Positions 18,141-26,444 of a stretch of DNA of 64,000 bases are shown in pieces. The stretch is from Bacteriovoracaceae bacterium (GTDB taxonomy: Bacteria > Bdellovibrionota > Bacteriovoracia > Bacteriovoracales > Bacteriovoracaceae). Within the stretch, counting starts at the first letter, position 1, and each line of letters begins with the position of its first letter. The stretch lies in contig JAOHMI010000003.1 of assembly GCA_028101965.1 (NCBI GenBank), forward strand, positions 34,488-98,487. The letters are read 5' to 3'. Under the pieces are notes generated by a model. It worked only from the letters and a program-made list of their open reading frames with translations, was not told the DNA's origin and ran no database searches. Position numbers and translations under genes: made by a program.

Positions 18141-18869
18141 ATGAAGAATTTATGGATTTTATTGGCCCTTTTTATGACTGCCGCTTACCCTGATGCGGAA
18201 ACTCCCGAAGAGAGAGAAGTTCCCATTGAAGATGTATTTTCTCCTCTTGGTTTTGATAGTAATGATCGTTCAGAGATTATTGTTACTGGAGTACTTCCTA
18301 ACTTGTGTCACAAGTCGCCTAATCATGAGATCAAGATAGTTGATAAGAAAATTATGGTTACAGTAACTTCTCTTTATTACGATGAGAGCAATCCATTTTG
18401 TCCAGAACTAGAAGTTCCTTTTACAGAAGTTGTTAATTTAGGAATATTGAACAAAGGGGATTACGAGGTTGTGGTTAATCAAAAAACAAAGCATGAGAAA
18501 AATGCCAATCTTTTAATCGAAGAGGCTAAGTCTGGAGCAATGGATAGTTTCCATTATGCGCTTGTTGATTATGTTGAGAAAAAAGAAGGGTCACGAAAAG
18601 TGAACTTAGTAGGATACAACCCCTCTGATTGTTTTGAACTTGATAAGATTGATTACTTGTCTAACGGAAAAGATACTTTATCTGTTTTGCCTAAAATGAA
18701 GCAAGTAAAACCATTTTGTGCAATTAAAATGACGCCTTTTAAATTTGAGTTTGAAGTTCCGACTGTGTTAAAGAAACAAAAAATTCTTCTTCATGTTCGT
18801 AAAATGGATGGAAGGTCTGAAAATGTAGTTTTTGATCAAGCGATGGCAGCCCCAGAGCTCTCTGAGTAA
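18141..18869 (+). CDS. Exported protein of unknown function
   Basis: A 242-residue protein with a short signal peptide (MKNLWILLALFMTAAYPDA) and a strong AAAGGAGAG ribosome site. The mature region is beta-rich, acidic at its start, and contains four cysteines (in PNLCHK, NPFCPEL, SDCFEL and KPFCAIK). The NPFCPEL and KPFCAIK stretches look like an internal pair, perhaps two related halves, but I could not align them convincingly. A strong terminator follows at 18926, so it is a single-gene unit. The function is unknown. Confidence 0.6.
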   Translation: MKNLWILLALFMTAAYPDAETPEEREVPIEDVFSPLGFDSNDRSEIIVTGVLPNLCHKSPNHEIKIVDKKIMVTVTSLYYDESNPFCPELEVPFTEVVNLGILNKGDYEVVVNQKTKHEKNANLLIEEAKSGAMDSFHYALVDYVEKKEGSRKVNLVGYNPSDCFELDKIDYLSNGKDTLSVLPKMKQVKPFCAIKMTPFKFEFEVPTVLKKQKILLHVRKMDGRSENVVFDQAMAAPELSE

Positions 18870-18925
18870 AGTAATTGGATTAAATTTGTCAGAAAAAAAT
18901 TAAAGAGCAAATACTAGAAACTAGG

Positions 18926-18953
18926 AAGGGGAGTCGAAAAGTCTCCCCTTTTT
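18926..18953 (+). terminator. Rho-independent terminator
   Basis: AAGGGGAG (18926-18933) pairs perfectly with CTCCCCTT (18943-18950) around a 9-base loop, and a run of five T covers 18949-18953. It lies 57 bp after the stop of the exported gene and ends its transcript. Confidence 0.85.
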
Positions 18954-19066
18954 CTTGCCAATTAATAATTTAGACCGACCTTGATAAAATTTATAATAAC
19001 AGGCAGTTAGAGGGAAAAATGTGATTCATCTTTTAGTGAATGCCACAAAAGTGTTATAATAATAAA

Positions 19067-19570
19067 ATGAATTTAATGATGAAAAATACAAAAATGAAAC
19101 TACTCTTATTTATTTCTCTTTCCCTTTCTACCGCTTTTGCTGGTGGAAAAGTTACAATGAAAATTGGACTTAGTCCCATGGGCTCCTTTGAGGCAAAAAC
19201 CAGTAAAGTTTATGGCAAGGTGAAAAAAGGAAAGAAAGGGTATACGACAAAAAACCTTTATATCGAAACTAAATCCCTAAAGACGGGGATTGATCTACGA
19301 GATAAACACTTAAAAGAAAAGTTGCTCTATAAAAAGCATCCTAAAATTACGATAGAAAAGGGTACTTTCAAAGGAAAGAGTGGAGTTGCCATTATTAATG
19401 TAATGGGGAAAAAGAAAAAAATTAAGTTTAAAGGTAAAGTTGTCAAAAATAAATTAAACTTTGAGTTTGACCTTTCCATGAAAGATTTTGGAGTTAAAAA
19501 GGTAAAATACCTCGGAGTTGGTGCCAAAGATAAGGTATCCATTGTTGGGGTTGCAGATATTTCAAAATAA
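19067..19570 (+). CDS. YceI-like exported lipocalin-fold protein
   Basis: The pattern of the mature part is that of the YceI family: a SLKTGIDLRDKHLKEK segment, then KHPKITIEKGTFKGK and a closing beta strand. The family binds isoprenoid-type lipids in the periplasm in a lipocalin-like barrel. The protein is unusually lysine-rich. A signal peptide starts at MKLLLFISLSLSTAFAGG. The frame opens at 19040, but a TATAAT box at 19055-19060 lies inside that extension, so I place the start at the ATG at 19067; 19079 and 19094 are alternatives. None has a Shine-Dalgarno site, so leaderless initiation is possible. Confidence 0.7.
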   Translation: MNLMMKNTKMKLLLFISLSLSTAFAGGKVTMKIGLSPMGSFEAKTSKVYGKVKKGKKGYTTKNLYIETKSLKTGIDLRDKHLKEKLLYKKHPKITIEKGTFKGKSGVAIINVMGKKKKIKFKGKVVKNKLNFEFDLSMKDFGVKKVKYLGVGAKDKVSIVGVADISK

Positions 19571-19665
19571 TTCGGTTCATTTCAATGAGCTTCTTTTTAA
19601 ATATTACTTAAATTAACTCTCTGACTCTCTAATTTTTTCATTTTTCTAATGAGACTTCCTCAATG

Positions 19666-20583
19666 CTAGGCTTTTAAATTATTAGATAGTTCTGAAAGGC
19701 TCTGCGATCGTAAAAGCTTAGACCTCACTTCAGGGTAGTTTTGAAAAAGGTAATACAAGTTACTCTTCAATCTTTTAAGCAAGTGGCCTTGATTTTTTTG
19801 ATAGTGATCAATTTCGGATAGAAAATTAAAGTATTCTAATATATATTTCTTTTTATTTTGGAGAGTATTTTTCTCTGGTTCAAAAAACCAGGGATTTTCT
19901 AAAGCGCCACGAGCGACCATGACACCATCGGCTTTCGTGGTTTGCAAGCAAATTTCAGCGAGATTTTTATTTTTAATATCACCATTAGCAATAATTCTTA
20001 GACCTTTAAACTTCCCCTTCGCCATGGAAATCATATGCCAATTAGCATGTCCCTTATACATTTGCTTACGAGTTCTTCCGTGGATAATTACTTGGTCTAC
20101 TCCGATTTCTCTAAAGTTTTCGAGATTTTGTAGGAAAGTATTTGTATCTTTAAAGCCTAATCGTATTTTGACTGATAAGTGATGAGCGTATTGATCTCTT
20201 ATTTGTGAAATAATCTCTTTAAGGGTCTCTGGTACAGATAACAAATATGACCCGCCTTTATGGGCGCACACTTTTTTACTTGGACAACCTAAGTTGATAT
20301 CAAGTTTTTTTATCTCAAGGTCACGTATGGTTTGCATCGCAGGTTGAATTTGTGAGGTTTCTGCAACAAGGATTTGAAAACATGTTTTGTCTCGCCAAGC
20401 TTCATTGTAAAATATTCGTTCACCAAAATGCTTAATAAATTGCTTTGGAGGTATTTTGCCTTGAGAAGGGATCCTTAAAAAATCAGTTGTATAGGATCCC
20501 CAGGCATTATTTTGCTTAAGTAAGAATTCTCGAAAAATTGGGTCAGTGTGCCCTTCCATGGGAGCATAATAAGTGGTGCTCAC
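19666..20583 (-). CDS. dus: tRNA-dihydrouridine synthase
   Basis: A 305-residue FMN enzyme that reduces uridines in the tRNA D-loop. It begins YYAPMEGHTDPIFREFL, carries the catalytic cysteine in NLGCPSKKV near residue 97, VKIRLGFKD, IIHGRTRKQMYKG, and the FMN phosphate site IANGDI followed by ADGVMVARGALENPWFF. Which Dus subtype it is cannot be settled from sequence alone. It follows pckA by 15 bp on the same strand, so the two are probably co-transcribed. Confidence 0.9.
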   Translation of the reverse strand: MSTTYYAPMEGHTDPIFREFLLKQNNAWGSYTTDFLRIPSQGKIPPKQFIKHFGERIFYNEAWRDKTCFQILVAETSQIQPAMQTIRDLEIKKLDINLGCPSKKVCAHKGGSYLLSVPETLKEIISQIRDQYAHHLSVKIRLGFKDTNTFLQNLENFREIGVDQVIIHGRTRKQMYKGHANWHMISMAKGKFKGLRIIANGDIKNKNLAEICLQTTKADGVMVARGALENPWFFEPEKNTLQNKKKYILEYFNFLSEIDHYQKNQGHLLKRLKSNLYYLFQNYPEVRSKLLRSQSLSELSNNLKA

Positions 20584-20598
20584 ATTAATATTCAGACT

Positions 20599-22188
20599 TT
20601 ATTTAATTAAAGGTCCGCCCTCATAAATTTCAGCATCCAATCCTTGGTACTTTTCAAAGTTTTTATTAAACATCTGGCAAAGATCAGTTGCTTTAGCTTT
20701 ATAATCATCTTTATTTGCCCAAGTTTCCATTGGGTGGAGATATTTATTTTCTACCTTGGCCAGACTTGTCGGAATGTTTAGACCAAAGAACTCTTCAGTT
20801 TCATATTCAGTATTTTCAGGAAGTCCTGCCTGGATGGCACGGATAATCTCGCGAGTTATTTTAATTGGGAATCGGTGACCTACTCCATAAACACCTCCAG
20901 TCCAACCAGTATTTATCAACCAGACATTGATATTATATTTCTTTACGTAGTTACCTAAAAGTTTCGCGTACTCATTGGGGTTTCTCATCATAAATGGTCC
21001 TCCAAAACAGGTTGAGAAAGTAGCAACCGGTTCTGTTACTCCAATCTCAGTACCAGCTAATTTAGCAGTATAGCCTGAAAGAAAGTAGTACATACTTTGC
21101 TCATAACTTAATTTACTAACAGGAGGAAGCACTCCAAACGCATCGGCAGTTAAAAAGAAAATATCTTTCGGAATTGGCCCGCATGAGTCATCTTTTATAT
21201 GGCTGATGGCCGTTAGAGGGTAAGAAGCACGACCATTTTCAGTAATACTTTTATCTGAAAAATCAATAGTCTTTGATGCTTCATCATATTTTACATTCTC
21301 AATCATGGTACCAAATGAATGACAAGCTTTATAAATGTCTGGCTCCGATTCTTCTTTCAGTTCAAATGTTTTAGCATAACATCCATTTTCAAAATTAAAG
21401 ATTCCACTATCACTTAGCCCATGCTCATCATCACCGATTAATTTTGTCCCTTCATCAGTAGAGAGTGTCGTTTTACCTGTCCCTGATAAGCCAAAGAAAA
21501 CTGAAACGTCTCCTTTATTATCAATATTTGCACCAGAATGCATCGGGAGAATGTTTTTCTCAGGAAGGATATAATTCATTATTGAGAAAATACTTTTCTT
21601 AATTTCACCTGCATAAGCAGTTCCGATAACTATGACTTCTTTTAAATCTAAATTAATGAAGACACCTTTATCTGATTTTGTTCCAAATTTATTTTTATCA
21701 ATCTTCTCAAAAGGAAGATGGAGTACTGTAAACTGCTCATCAATGTTGATAGTATACTTATCTTCATCAAATGGTCTGAACATATGGTTAAAGAACAAAT
21801 TATGTTGAGGACCAACTGTAAAAAGGTTTGTGACTAAGTGGTGTTTTGGATCCGCTCCCACACATCGAGTAGACACAAAAATTTCTTCTTCATAGCTTTG
21901 GAAAAAATTAAGTGCAAACTCTCTAACCATATGAAACTGATCTTCAGTATAAGTGTTTACATCGTGAGACCAATCGATGGTATTTTCTGTAGTTGCATTT
22001 CTCACCATGTACTTATCTTTAGCCGAACGGCCTGTGTTTGGGGTGGAATCCACCATCAAGGCACCGTGGCCTGATAGAGTTCCTTGCTTATTTGCTACGG
22101 CTTTATCTATCAGATAAGCATTATCAGCATTATATGTAAGTTTACTTTTATTAACTAAATTATACTTTTCTAAAATTTGACCACTCAT
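20599..22188 (-). CDS. pckA: Phosphoenolpyruvate carboxykinase (ATP)
   Basis: The enzyme converts oxaloacetate and ATP to PEP and CO2, the entry to gluconeogenesis. The 529-residue length is typical. Key sites are the kinase-1a loop GLSGTGKTTLS near residue 235, the metal site LIGDDEHGL just after it, RYPL-type substrate residues in ENGRASYPL, and GWTGGVYGVGHR. It has a strong GAAGGAG ribosome site. A 14-bp perfect palindrome lies in the 38-bp gap to bfr, just upstream of that site, and could be an operator or RNA hairpin. A gluconeogenic enzyme fits growth on amino acids. Confidence 0.96.
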   Translation of the reverse strand: MSGQILEKYNLVNKSKLTYNADNAYLIDKAVANKQGTLSGHGALMVDSTPNTGRSAKDKYMVRNATTENTIDWSHDVNTYTEDQFHMVREFALNFFQSYEEEIFVSTRCVGADPKHHLVTNLFTVGPQHNLFFNHMFRPFDEDKYTINIDEQFTVLHLPFEKIDKNKFGTKSDKGVFINLDLKEVIVIGTAYAGEIKKSIFSIMNYILPEKNILPMHSGANIDNKGDVSVFFGLSGTGKTTLSTDEGTKLIGDDEHGLSDSGIFNFENGCYAKTFELKEESEPDIYKACHSFGTMIENVKYDEASKTIDFSDKSITENGRASYPLTAISHIKDDSCGPIPKDIFFLTADAFGVLPPVSKLSYEQSMYYFLSGYTAKLAGTEIGVTEPVATFSTCFGGPFMMRNPNEYAKLLGNYVKKYNINVWLINTGWTGGVYGVGHRFPIKITREIIRAIQAGLPENTEYETEEFFGLNIPTSLAKVENKYLHPMETWANKDDYKAKATDLCQMFNKNFEKYQGLDAEIYEGGPLIK

Positions 22189-22206
22189 TTGGTACTCCTT
22201 CAGCGA

Positions 22207-22220
22207 TAAGAAATTTCTTA
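22207..22220. promoter_or_regulatory. 14-bp perfect palindrome between bfr and pckA
   Basis: TAAGAAATTTCTTA is a perfect palindrome; after one mismatch the flanks GC/GC also pair. It sits between the bfr stop and the pckA ribosome site on the minus strand. It could be a repressor site or an intercistronic hairpin. No regulator can be named. Confidence 0.4.
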
Positions 22221-22226
22221 GCGAAA

Positions 22227-22694
22227 TTATTTTACTTGAGATTGCATGTAATTTTGAATTCCCAGTTTAGAGATTAGACCTTGTTGAGTTTCAAGCCAGT
22301 CTACATGTTCTTCTTCACTTGCCAGAATTCTAAGGAATAGATCTCTAGTAGCAAAGTCGTGCTCTTCTTCACATATTACAATATTTCTTTTCAAAATTTT
22401 GATGGCCGAATATTCTACCTTCAAATCACTCTCAATAAGTTCTTCAACATTTTCTCCAATTTGGATTTTGTTTAATTTTTGAACATTTGGAAGACCTTCT
22501 AGGAAAAGAATTCTCTTGATTAATTCATCAGCATGTTTCATTTCATCGATAGAGGCTTCATACTCTAATTTTCCCAATTCTTCGAGACCCCAATCTTGGA
22601 GCATTCTAGCGTGGAGAAAATATTGATTAATGGCCGTGAGCTCCCCTGTGAGGACTTCATTAAGTGCGGTTATTACTTTAGTTGAACCTTTCAT
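22227..22694 (-). CDS. bfr: Bacterioferritin
   Basis: A 155-residue iron-storage subunit that forms a 24-mer in the cytoplasm. Every classical site is in register with E. coli Bfr: ferroxidase ligands Glu18, Glu51, His54, Glu94, Glu127 and His130, the near-centre Tyr25, and haem-binding Met52. It should therefore oxidise ferrous iron and bind haem between subunits. The bacterioferritin-associated ferredoxin gene lies 101 bp upstream on the same strand, and pckA follows 38 bp downstream. Confidence 0.96.
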   Translation of the reverse strand: MKGSTKVITALNEVLTGELTAINQYFLHARMLQDWGLEELGKLEYEASIDEMKHADELIKRILFLEGLPNVQKLNKIQIGENVEELIESDLKVEYSAIKILKRNIVICEEEHDFATRDLFLRILASEEEHVDWLETQQGLISKLGIQNYMQSQVK

Positions 22695-22795
22695 TGTGCA
22701 TCACCTTTTGCGTTAAGTTATATTGCTATTTTAAATAATTAAAGTATGGGAATTTTAGATCAAAAGATAAGGCGAAAAAAGGGTCTTGAAAAGAT

Positions 22796-23005
22796 TTATT
22801 TACTTATTACAGAGGTATTGGGTGGATTATTTTCATCATTTTTTGAGAGTTGCTTTTTTATGTTGTCAATTGAGTCATGTAGGCATGTACCACACTCAGA
22901 TCCTACTCCTAGAGCCTTGAGACCTTTGGAAATATTACCCCCTTGAGAGGTAATTGAATCCTTGAGCATTTTATCGGTAATTCCTTTGCAAACGCAAATG
23001 TACAT
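22796..23005 (-). CDS. bfd: Bacterioferritin-associated ferredoxin
   Basis: A 69-residue [2Fe-2S] protein that donates electrons to bacterioferritin for iron release. The four cluster cysteines are Cys4, Cys6, Cys38 and Cys41 (ICVCKG and ECGTC), as in Bfd. It is the first gene of the bfd-bfr unit and has a near-consensus promoter at 23029-23057. The AGGAG ribosome site lies in the loop of a small hairpin (TTGCA/TGCAA, 23007-23023) right before the ATG. Confidence 0.93.
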   Translation of the reverse strand: MYICVCKGITDKMLKDSITSQGGNISKGLKALGVGSECGTCLHDSIDNIKKQLSKNDENNPPNTSVISK

Positions 23006-23028
23006 ATTGCACTCCTAATGCAACTTCT

Positions 23029-23057
23029 ATTATACTACCACTCGTTCGGAGTGGCAA
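23029..23057 (-). promoter_or_regulatory. bfd promoter with inverted repeat in the spacer
   Basis: Read on the minus strand, TTGCCA (23057-23052), a 17-bp spacer and TATAAT (23034-23029) form a near-consensus sigma-70-type promoter 24 bp before the bfd ATG. The dyad CCACTC-GTTCG-GAGTGG (23038-23054) fills the spacer and touches the -35 box, where a repressor would block polymerase. An iron-responsive factor is a guess; the dyad does not resemble a classical Fur box. Confidence 0.6.
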
Positions 23058-23150
23058 ACAATAATACTGATCGTCAAATAATTTAAGGAACTTAAGGATA
23101 AAGATTAGGAAAATTTTTCCGATGAGATGGGAGAATAAGGAGAATTTTTC

Positions 23151-23723
23151 TTGGCACAGAAGATATTTAAGAAAGTTCCATTTTATAAAAGAAAGTACTT
23201 AATTAATAGGGCTTTTCAAATTCCTTTTACGATAAGGCTTATCTTAGTAAATCTTTCTGTTATTTCAATTAGTTATGCATTGAATTACTATCTTTTATTT
23301 AGATTTAACTATTTAGCAGAAGAAATGGGATTACCTGTTGATCATTATTTCTATAAGTTCATTAGAAGTGAGTTAGCCCATATGAGTTTAATCTTTTTAG
23401 GCTTCTTTGCCATCACTGTGGCCGTAATTTCAATTTATAGCTTATTTCTGAGTCACCGCATCGTTGGGCCATTGGAAAATATTAAAAATTGTTTTAAGAA
23501 CATTGAAGATGATTTCAATGCTCATGAAAAGGCTAATTTTAAAGGAACTTCTTTTAGAGAAGATGACTTTTTTAAAGAATTTGCCAAGGCTTATAACGAT
23601 CATATGCAGGTTATTCAATCAAAATTGAAAGATAAGCAAATGGGTGAGCACACTCTCAAGTTGGTGCAAGAAGATCTAAGTGAAAATCAGAACGACAAAG
23701 AAAAATCTAAAAAAGCTGCTTAA
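23151..23723 (+). CDS. Membrane protein with two TM segments and a HAMP-like region
   Basis: A 190-residue protein starting at TTG, with ATAAGGAG 8-9 bases before it. Two hydrophobic segments, near residues 27-50 and 75-100, flank a short external loop. The segment after the second (SHRIVGPLENIKNCFKNIED) resembles a HAMP linker, and the rest is a charged helical tail (about residues 130-190) likely to form a coiled coil. No kinase, methyl-accepting or cyclase domain follows, so it is either a truncated receptor or a stand-alone HAMP adaptor. It diverges from bfd. The function is unknown. Confidence 0.6.
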   Translation: MAQKIFKKVPFYKRKYLINRAFQIPFTIRLILVNLSVISISYALNYYLLFRFNYLAEEMGLPVDHYFYKFIRSELAHMSLIFLGFFAITVAVISIYSLFLSHRIVGPLENIKNCFKNIEDDFNAHEKANFKGTSFREDDFFKEFAKAYNDHMQVIQSKLKDKQMGEHTLKLVQEDLSENQNDKEKSKKAA

Positions 23724-23728
23724 AACTT

Positions 23729-23953
23729 TTAACAACTAGATTTTAAAAATCCATTTAAGGAATCAAAGAGTTCTGTTTCTTGGGTACCTAAATGCAAAAG
23801 CTCATATTTTCCACCATTTATTTTTTCAATTCGATAGGCGGATACATCATCTGGTCTTTGAACACATTCCCCCACAGAAAATGTTTGATTGTTACAGGCA
23901 AAGAAAATCAATGAAGTGAATAATAAAATTAAGCTGATATTTATCGAGGGCAT
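23729..23953 (-). CDS. Small putative lipoprotein
   Basis: A 74-residue protein with a lipoprotein signal (hydrophobic stretch ending LIFFAC, with Cys20 as likely lipidation site) and an AAGGAA ribosome site. The mature part of about 55 residues contains two further cysteines (GECVQRP and SSC at the end) and the stretch YRIEKINGGKYELL, which looks like a small beta domain. I recognise no family. It converges on the HAMP-like gene with a 5-bp gap. Confidence 0.55.
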   Translation of the reverse strand: MPSINISLILLFTSLIFFACNNQTFSVGECVQRPDDVSAYRIEKINGGKYELLHLGTQETELFDSLNGFLKSSC

Positions 23954-24101
23954 GAAGTTTTCCTTAAGTAAGTTTTAAAACTGTCTAAGTATAATTTATT
24001 TTTAGTGCTTATTATAGTCTCATAGATTAGCACATTTGATAAAAGTTCTCGAATGATTCGATATGAGATGTTACTATCAAAGTTCTTATTAGGAGGTCAT
24101 T

Positions 24102-24602
24102 ATGGGATGGAAATTTTTTCAAAATAATGAAGAAGTCTCTCAGCATTTAACAAATCTATTTACTCAGGAGTTTCCCGAGTTTGAAGAAATCTTACTAGAT
24201 CATATTGCCTCTTTGGTGGGCTTAATGAGTCGAGTCGCTTTTGCTGATTCTGACTTCTCTACTTCTGAACAAGATTTCATCAAAAAGAATCTGAAAGTTT
24301 TTTTTGAGCTAGATGAAACTGTGATAAACAAAATCATAGATATTACCAAAACTGAGTATCAAAACTTCCTTGGAATCGATAATCAATTAATGACAAAGTT
24401 TTTTAAACAACATTACTCTGCAGAGAAAAGAAATCAATTATTAGAGTTTCTTTTTACATTAGGTGCAATCGATTCTCGAGTAGACCAGTCGGAATCTGAA
24501 GAATTACGATTAATTACCCAAGGACTTGACCTTACTCCTCAACATTTCCTAGCGGCGAGAGCTAAAGTTAAGGAACATATTGCGGCTTTGAAAAAAAATT
24601 AG
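24102..24602 (+). CDS. TerB-like protein
   Basis: A 166-residue all-helical cytoplasmic protein. Two repeats of an acidic helix pattern, VAFADSDFSTSEQDFIKKNL and LGAIDSRVDQSESEELRLI, match the TerB/tellurite-resistance fold, in which such Asp/Glu clusters bind metal. The family name comes from tellurite operons, but no ter genes are nearby and the real role is unknown. AGGAGG provides a strong start. The SelO-like gene starts 33 bp downstream and may be co-transcribed. Confidence 0.7.
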   Translation: MGWKFFQNNEEVSQHLTNLFTQEFPEFEEILLDHIASLVGLMSRVAFADSDFSTSEQDFIKKNLKVFFELDETVINKIIDITKTEYQNFLGIDNQLMTKFFKQHYSAEKRNQLLEFLFTLGAIDSRVDQSESEELRLITQGLDLTPQHFLAARAKVKEHIAALKKN

Positions 24603-24635
24603 ATTGAAAACCGGCTGTCTGGTATTCTTAAGTAG

Positions 24636-26444
24636 ATGGCCAAAAGCTTAAACAAAAACTATTCAACTTTTGACAAGATCAACGGTAAGCACCCTCTAAA
24701 AAAAGCAATCCCTTCAGGACATATTGATTATGATGTAAGATGCCGCCCAGGAGGGAAGGTTAGGTATTTTAATTTTGATTTAGCAAGAGAGATAGGATTA
24801 ATCCCTAAAAATCATCCAAATAAACTTTATAAAGAGTTAAGTGATAAAATACTTCATACCTTTGGTCTGATTATCATCAATGAATACGACAAGAATAATG
24901 GAAAAGTTTTTCCAGTAGATCAAATTAAACCAAATAAATATATGGCAACTCGTTATTTGCAATTACAGCATAAATCTCGAACAGGAAAAACTAGTGGAGA
25001 TGGAAGAAGTATTTGGAATGGCTCTTTTCTAGGAAATGATTCAAAGTACTATGATTTTAGTAGTTGTGGAACAGGGGCAACAAAGTTAAGTCCCGCGACC
25101 AGTAAATTTAATAAATTCTTTGAATCTGGTGACCCGAGCATTAGTTATGGTTGTGGATATTCAGAAGTGGATGAAGGTCTTGAAACCTTGTTTTTCTCTG
25201 AAGTAATTAACTCGTATGACATTAAAACTGAGAGGGCCCTTGCTATAATTGAGTATAAAGACTCTATGGCCATCAATGTTCGAGTCCATGAGAATTTACT
25301 TCGGCCGAGTCATTTTTTTATTCACCTCAAACAAAATAACTTCTCCATGTTAGAGAATTTATTTAATTATCATTGCGATAGAGAAGTAAAAAATAAAAAT
25401 TACCTAGGTTTTCCTAAGGAGCGAGATGCGCAATTAAAATATTTTTTAGAAAAGATATCTCATACGTTTAGTCATCTCTCCGCAGTTTTCGAAGATCGTT
25501 ATATTTTTTGTTGGCTAGACTGGGATGGTGACAATATATTGATGGATGGTGGTATTCTTGATTATGGATCTATTCGTCAGTTTGGTCTTTTTCATGCGGA
25601 ATATCGATATGATGATGATGGCCGCTATTCTACAAATATCAAAGAGCAAAAAGACAAGGCTCGCTATATAGTCCAAACTTTTGCCCAGATGGTGGATTAT
25701 CTCGAGACGGGAAAGAAGAAGCCGATTCAGAAGTTCGCCAATCATTGGAGTCTAAAGCTTTTTGACAAAGAATTTGCAAAGTTTAAAAGGTTCCTCCTGC
25801 TTAAAAAAGTTGGATATACTGAAGAGGAATCACAGCATTTGATTGATAAACATTATATAATTGCAGATCGCTTTTATAAGCAGTTTACTTACTTTGAAAG
25901 AAGGCAGGCCGCTAGAGGCATGAAAAAGCTACCGGATGGTATTACTCGTGATGCGATTTTTTGTATGCGAGATATATTGCGAGAGCTGCCCCAGTATCTC
26001 CTCAATGGATATGAGGAGTTATCAACTTCAGACTTTATAAAGATTATTCAAAGTCATTATGCTTCCAAAAAAGATTGTCAGGTGACACAGTATCGAAAGA
26101 AAAAATCTTGGCTATTTCAGGATTATTTTAAAAAACTAATTAAACATGCTGCTGATTTTAATAAGCAAAGTGAATTAGAGTTTCTCTTAAAACTCTCAAT
26201 TCGATCAAGTTCAATTAATCGAATTGAACAAGTTACGGGAGATTCAATTTCTCATATTGTCATGATGATCAATGAGCAGAAGCCTAGATTGGATCCACTT
26301 GAGCTACATGAGTTGTGTGTGAACTTTTCTAATTTTTTAAAATTAGATCATAATTTGCAATTAGTTCAATCTCTTAAGAAAAAACAATATAATTTAGTTA
26401 AAGAGTGTTTTGAGATTGTTCGAGAATATCGTGAAGGCATATGA
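24636..26444 (+). CDS. SelO/YdiU-like protein (putative protein AMPylase, divergent)
   Basis: A 602-residue protein whose N-terminal half follows the SelO pseudokinase pattern: RYLQLQHKSRTGKTSGDGRSI (residues about 106-126), the element around ALAIIEYK near 201-208, RVHENLLRPSHF, and a catalytic/metal site DGDN (Asp299-Asn300) followed by DYGS (Asp309), equivalent to the DN...DYG of SelO. SelO proteins transfer AMP to Ser, Thr or Tyr of other proteins. The sequence around 127-180 departs from the family, so activity needs a test. No Sec or CxxC-like C-terminal signature is seen. It overlaps the next gene by ATGA. The start lacks a clear ribosome site. Confidence 0.7.
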   Translation: MAKSLNKNYSTFDKINGKHPLKKAIPSGHIDYDVRCRPGGKVRYFNFDLAREIGLIPKNHPNKLYKELSDKILHTFGLIIINEYDKNNGKVFPVDQIKPNKYMATRYLQLQHKSRTGKTSGDGRSIWNGSFLGNDSKYYDFSSCGTGATKLSPATSKFNKFFESGDPSISYGCGYSEVDEGLETLFFSEVINSYDIKTERALAIIEYKDSMAINVRVHENLLRPSHFFIHLKQNNFSMLENLFNYHCDREVKNKNYLGFPKERDAQLKYFLEKISHTFSHLSAVFEDRYIFCWLDWDGDNILMDGGILDYGSIRQFGLFHAEYRYDDDGRYSTNIKEQKDKARYIVQTFAQMVDYLETGKKKPIQKFANHWSLKLFDKEFAKFKRFLLLKKVGYTEEESQHLIDKHYIIADRFYKQFTYFERRQAARGMKKLPDGITRDAIFCMRDILRELPQYLLNGYEELSTSDFIKIIQSHYASKKDCQVTQYRKKKSWLFQDYFKKLIKHAADFNKQSELEFLLKLSIRSSSINRIEQVTGDSISHIVMMINEQKPRLDPLELHELCVNFSNFLKLDHNLQLVQSLKKKQYNLVKECFEIVREYREGI

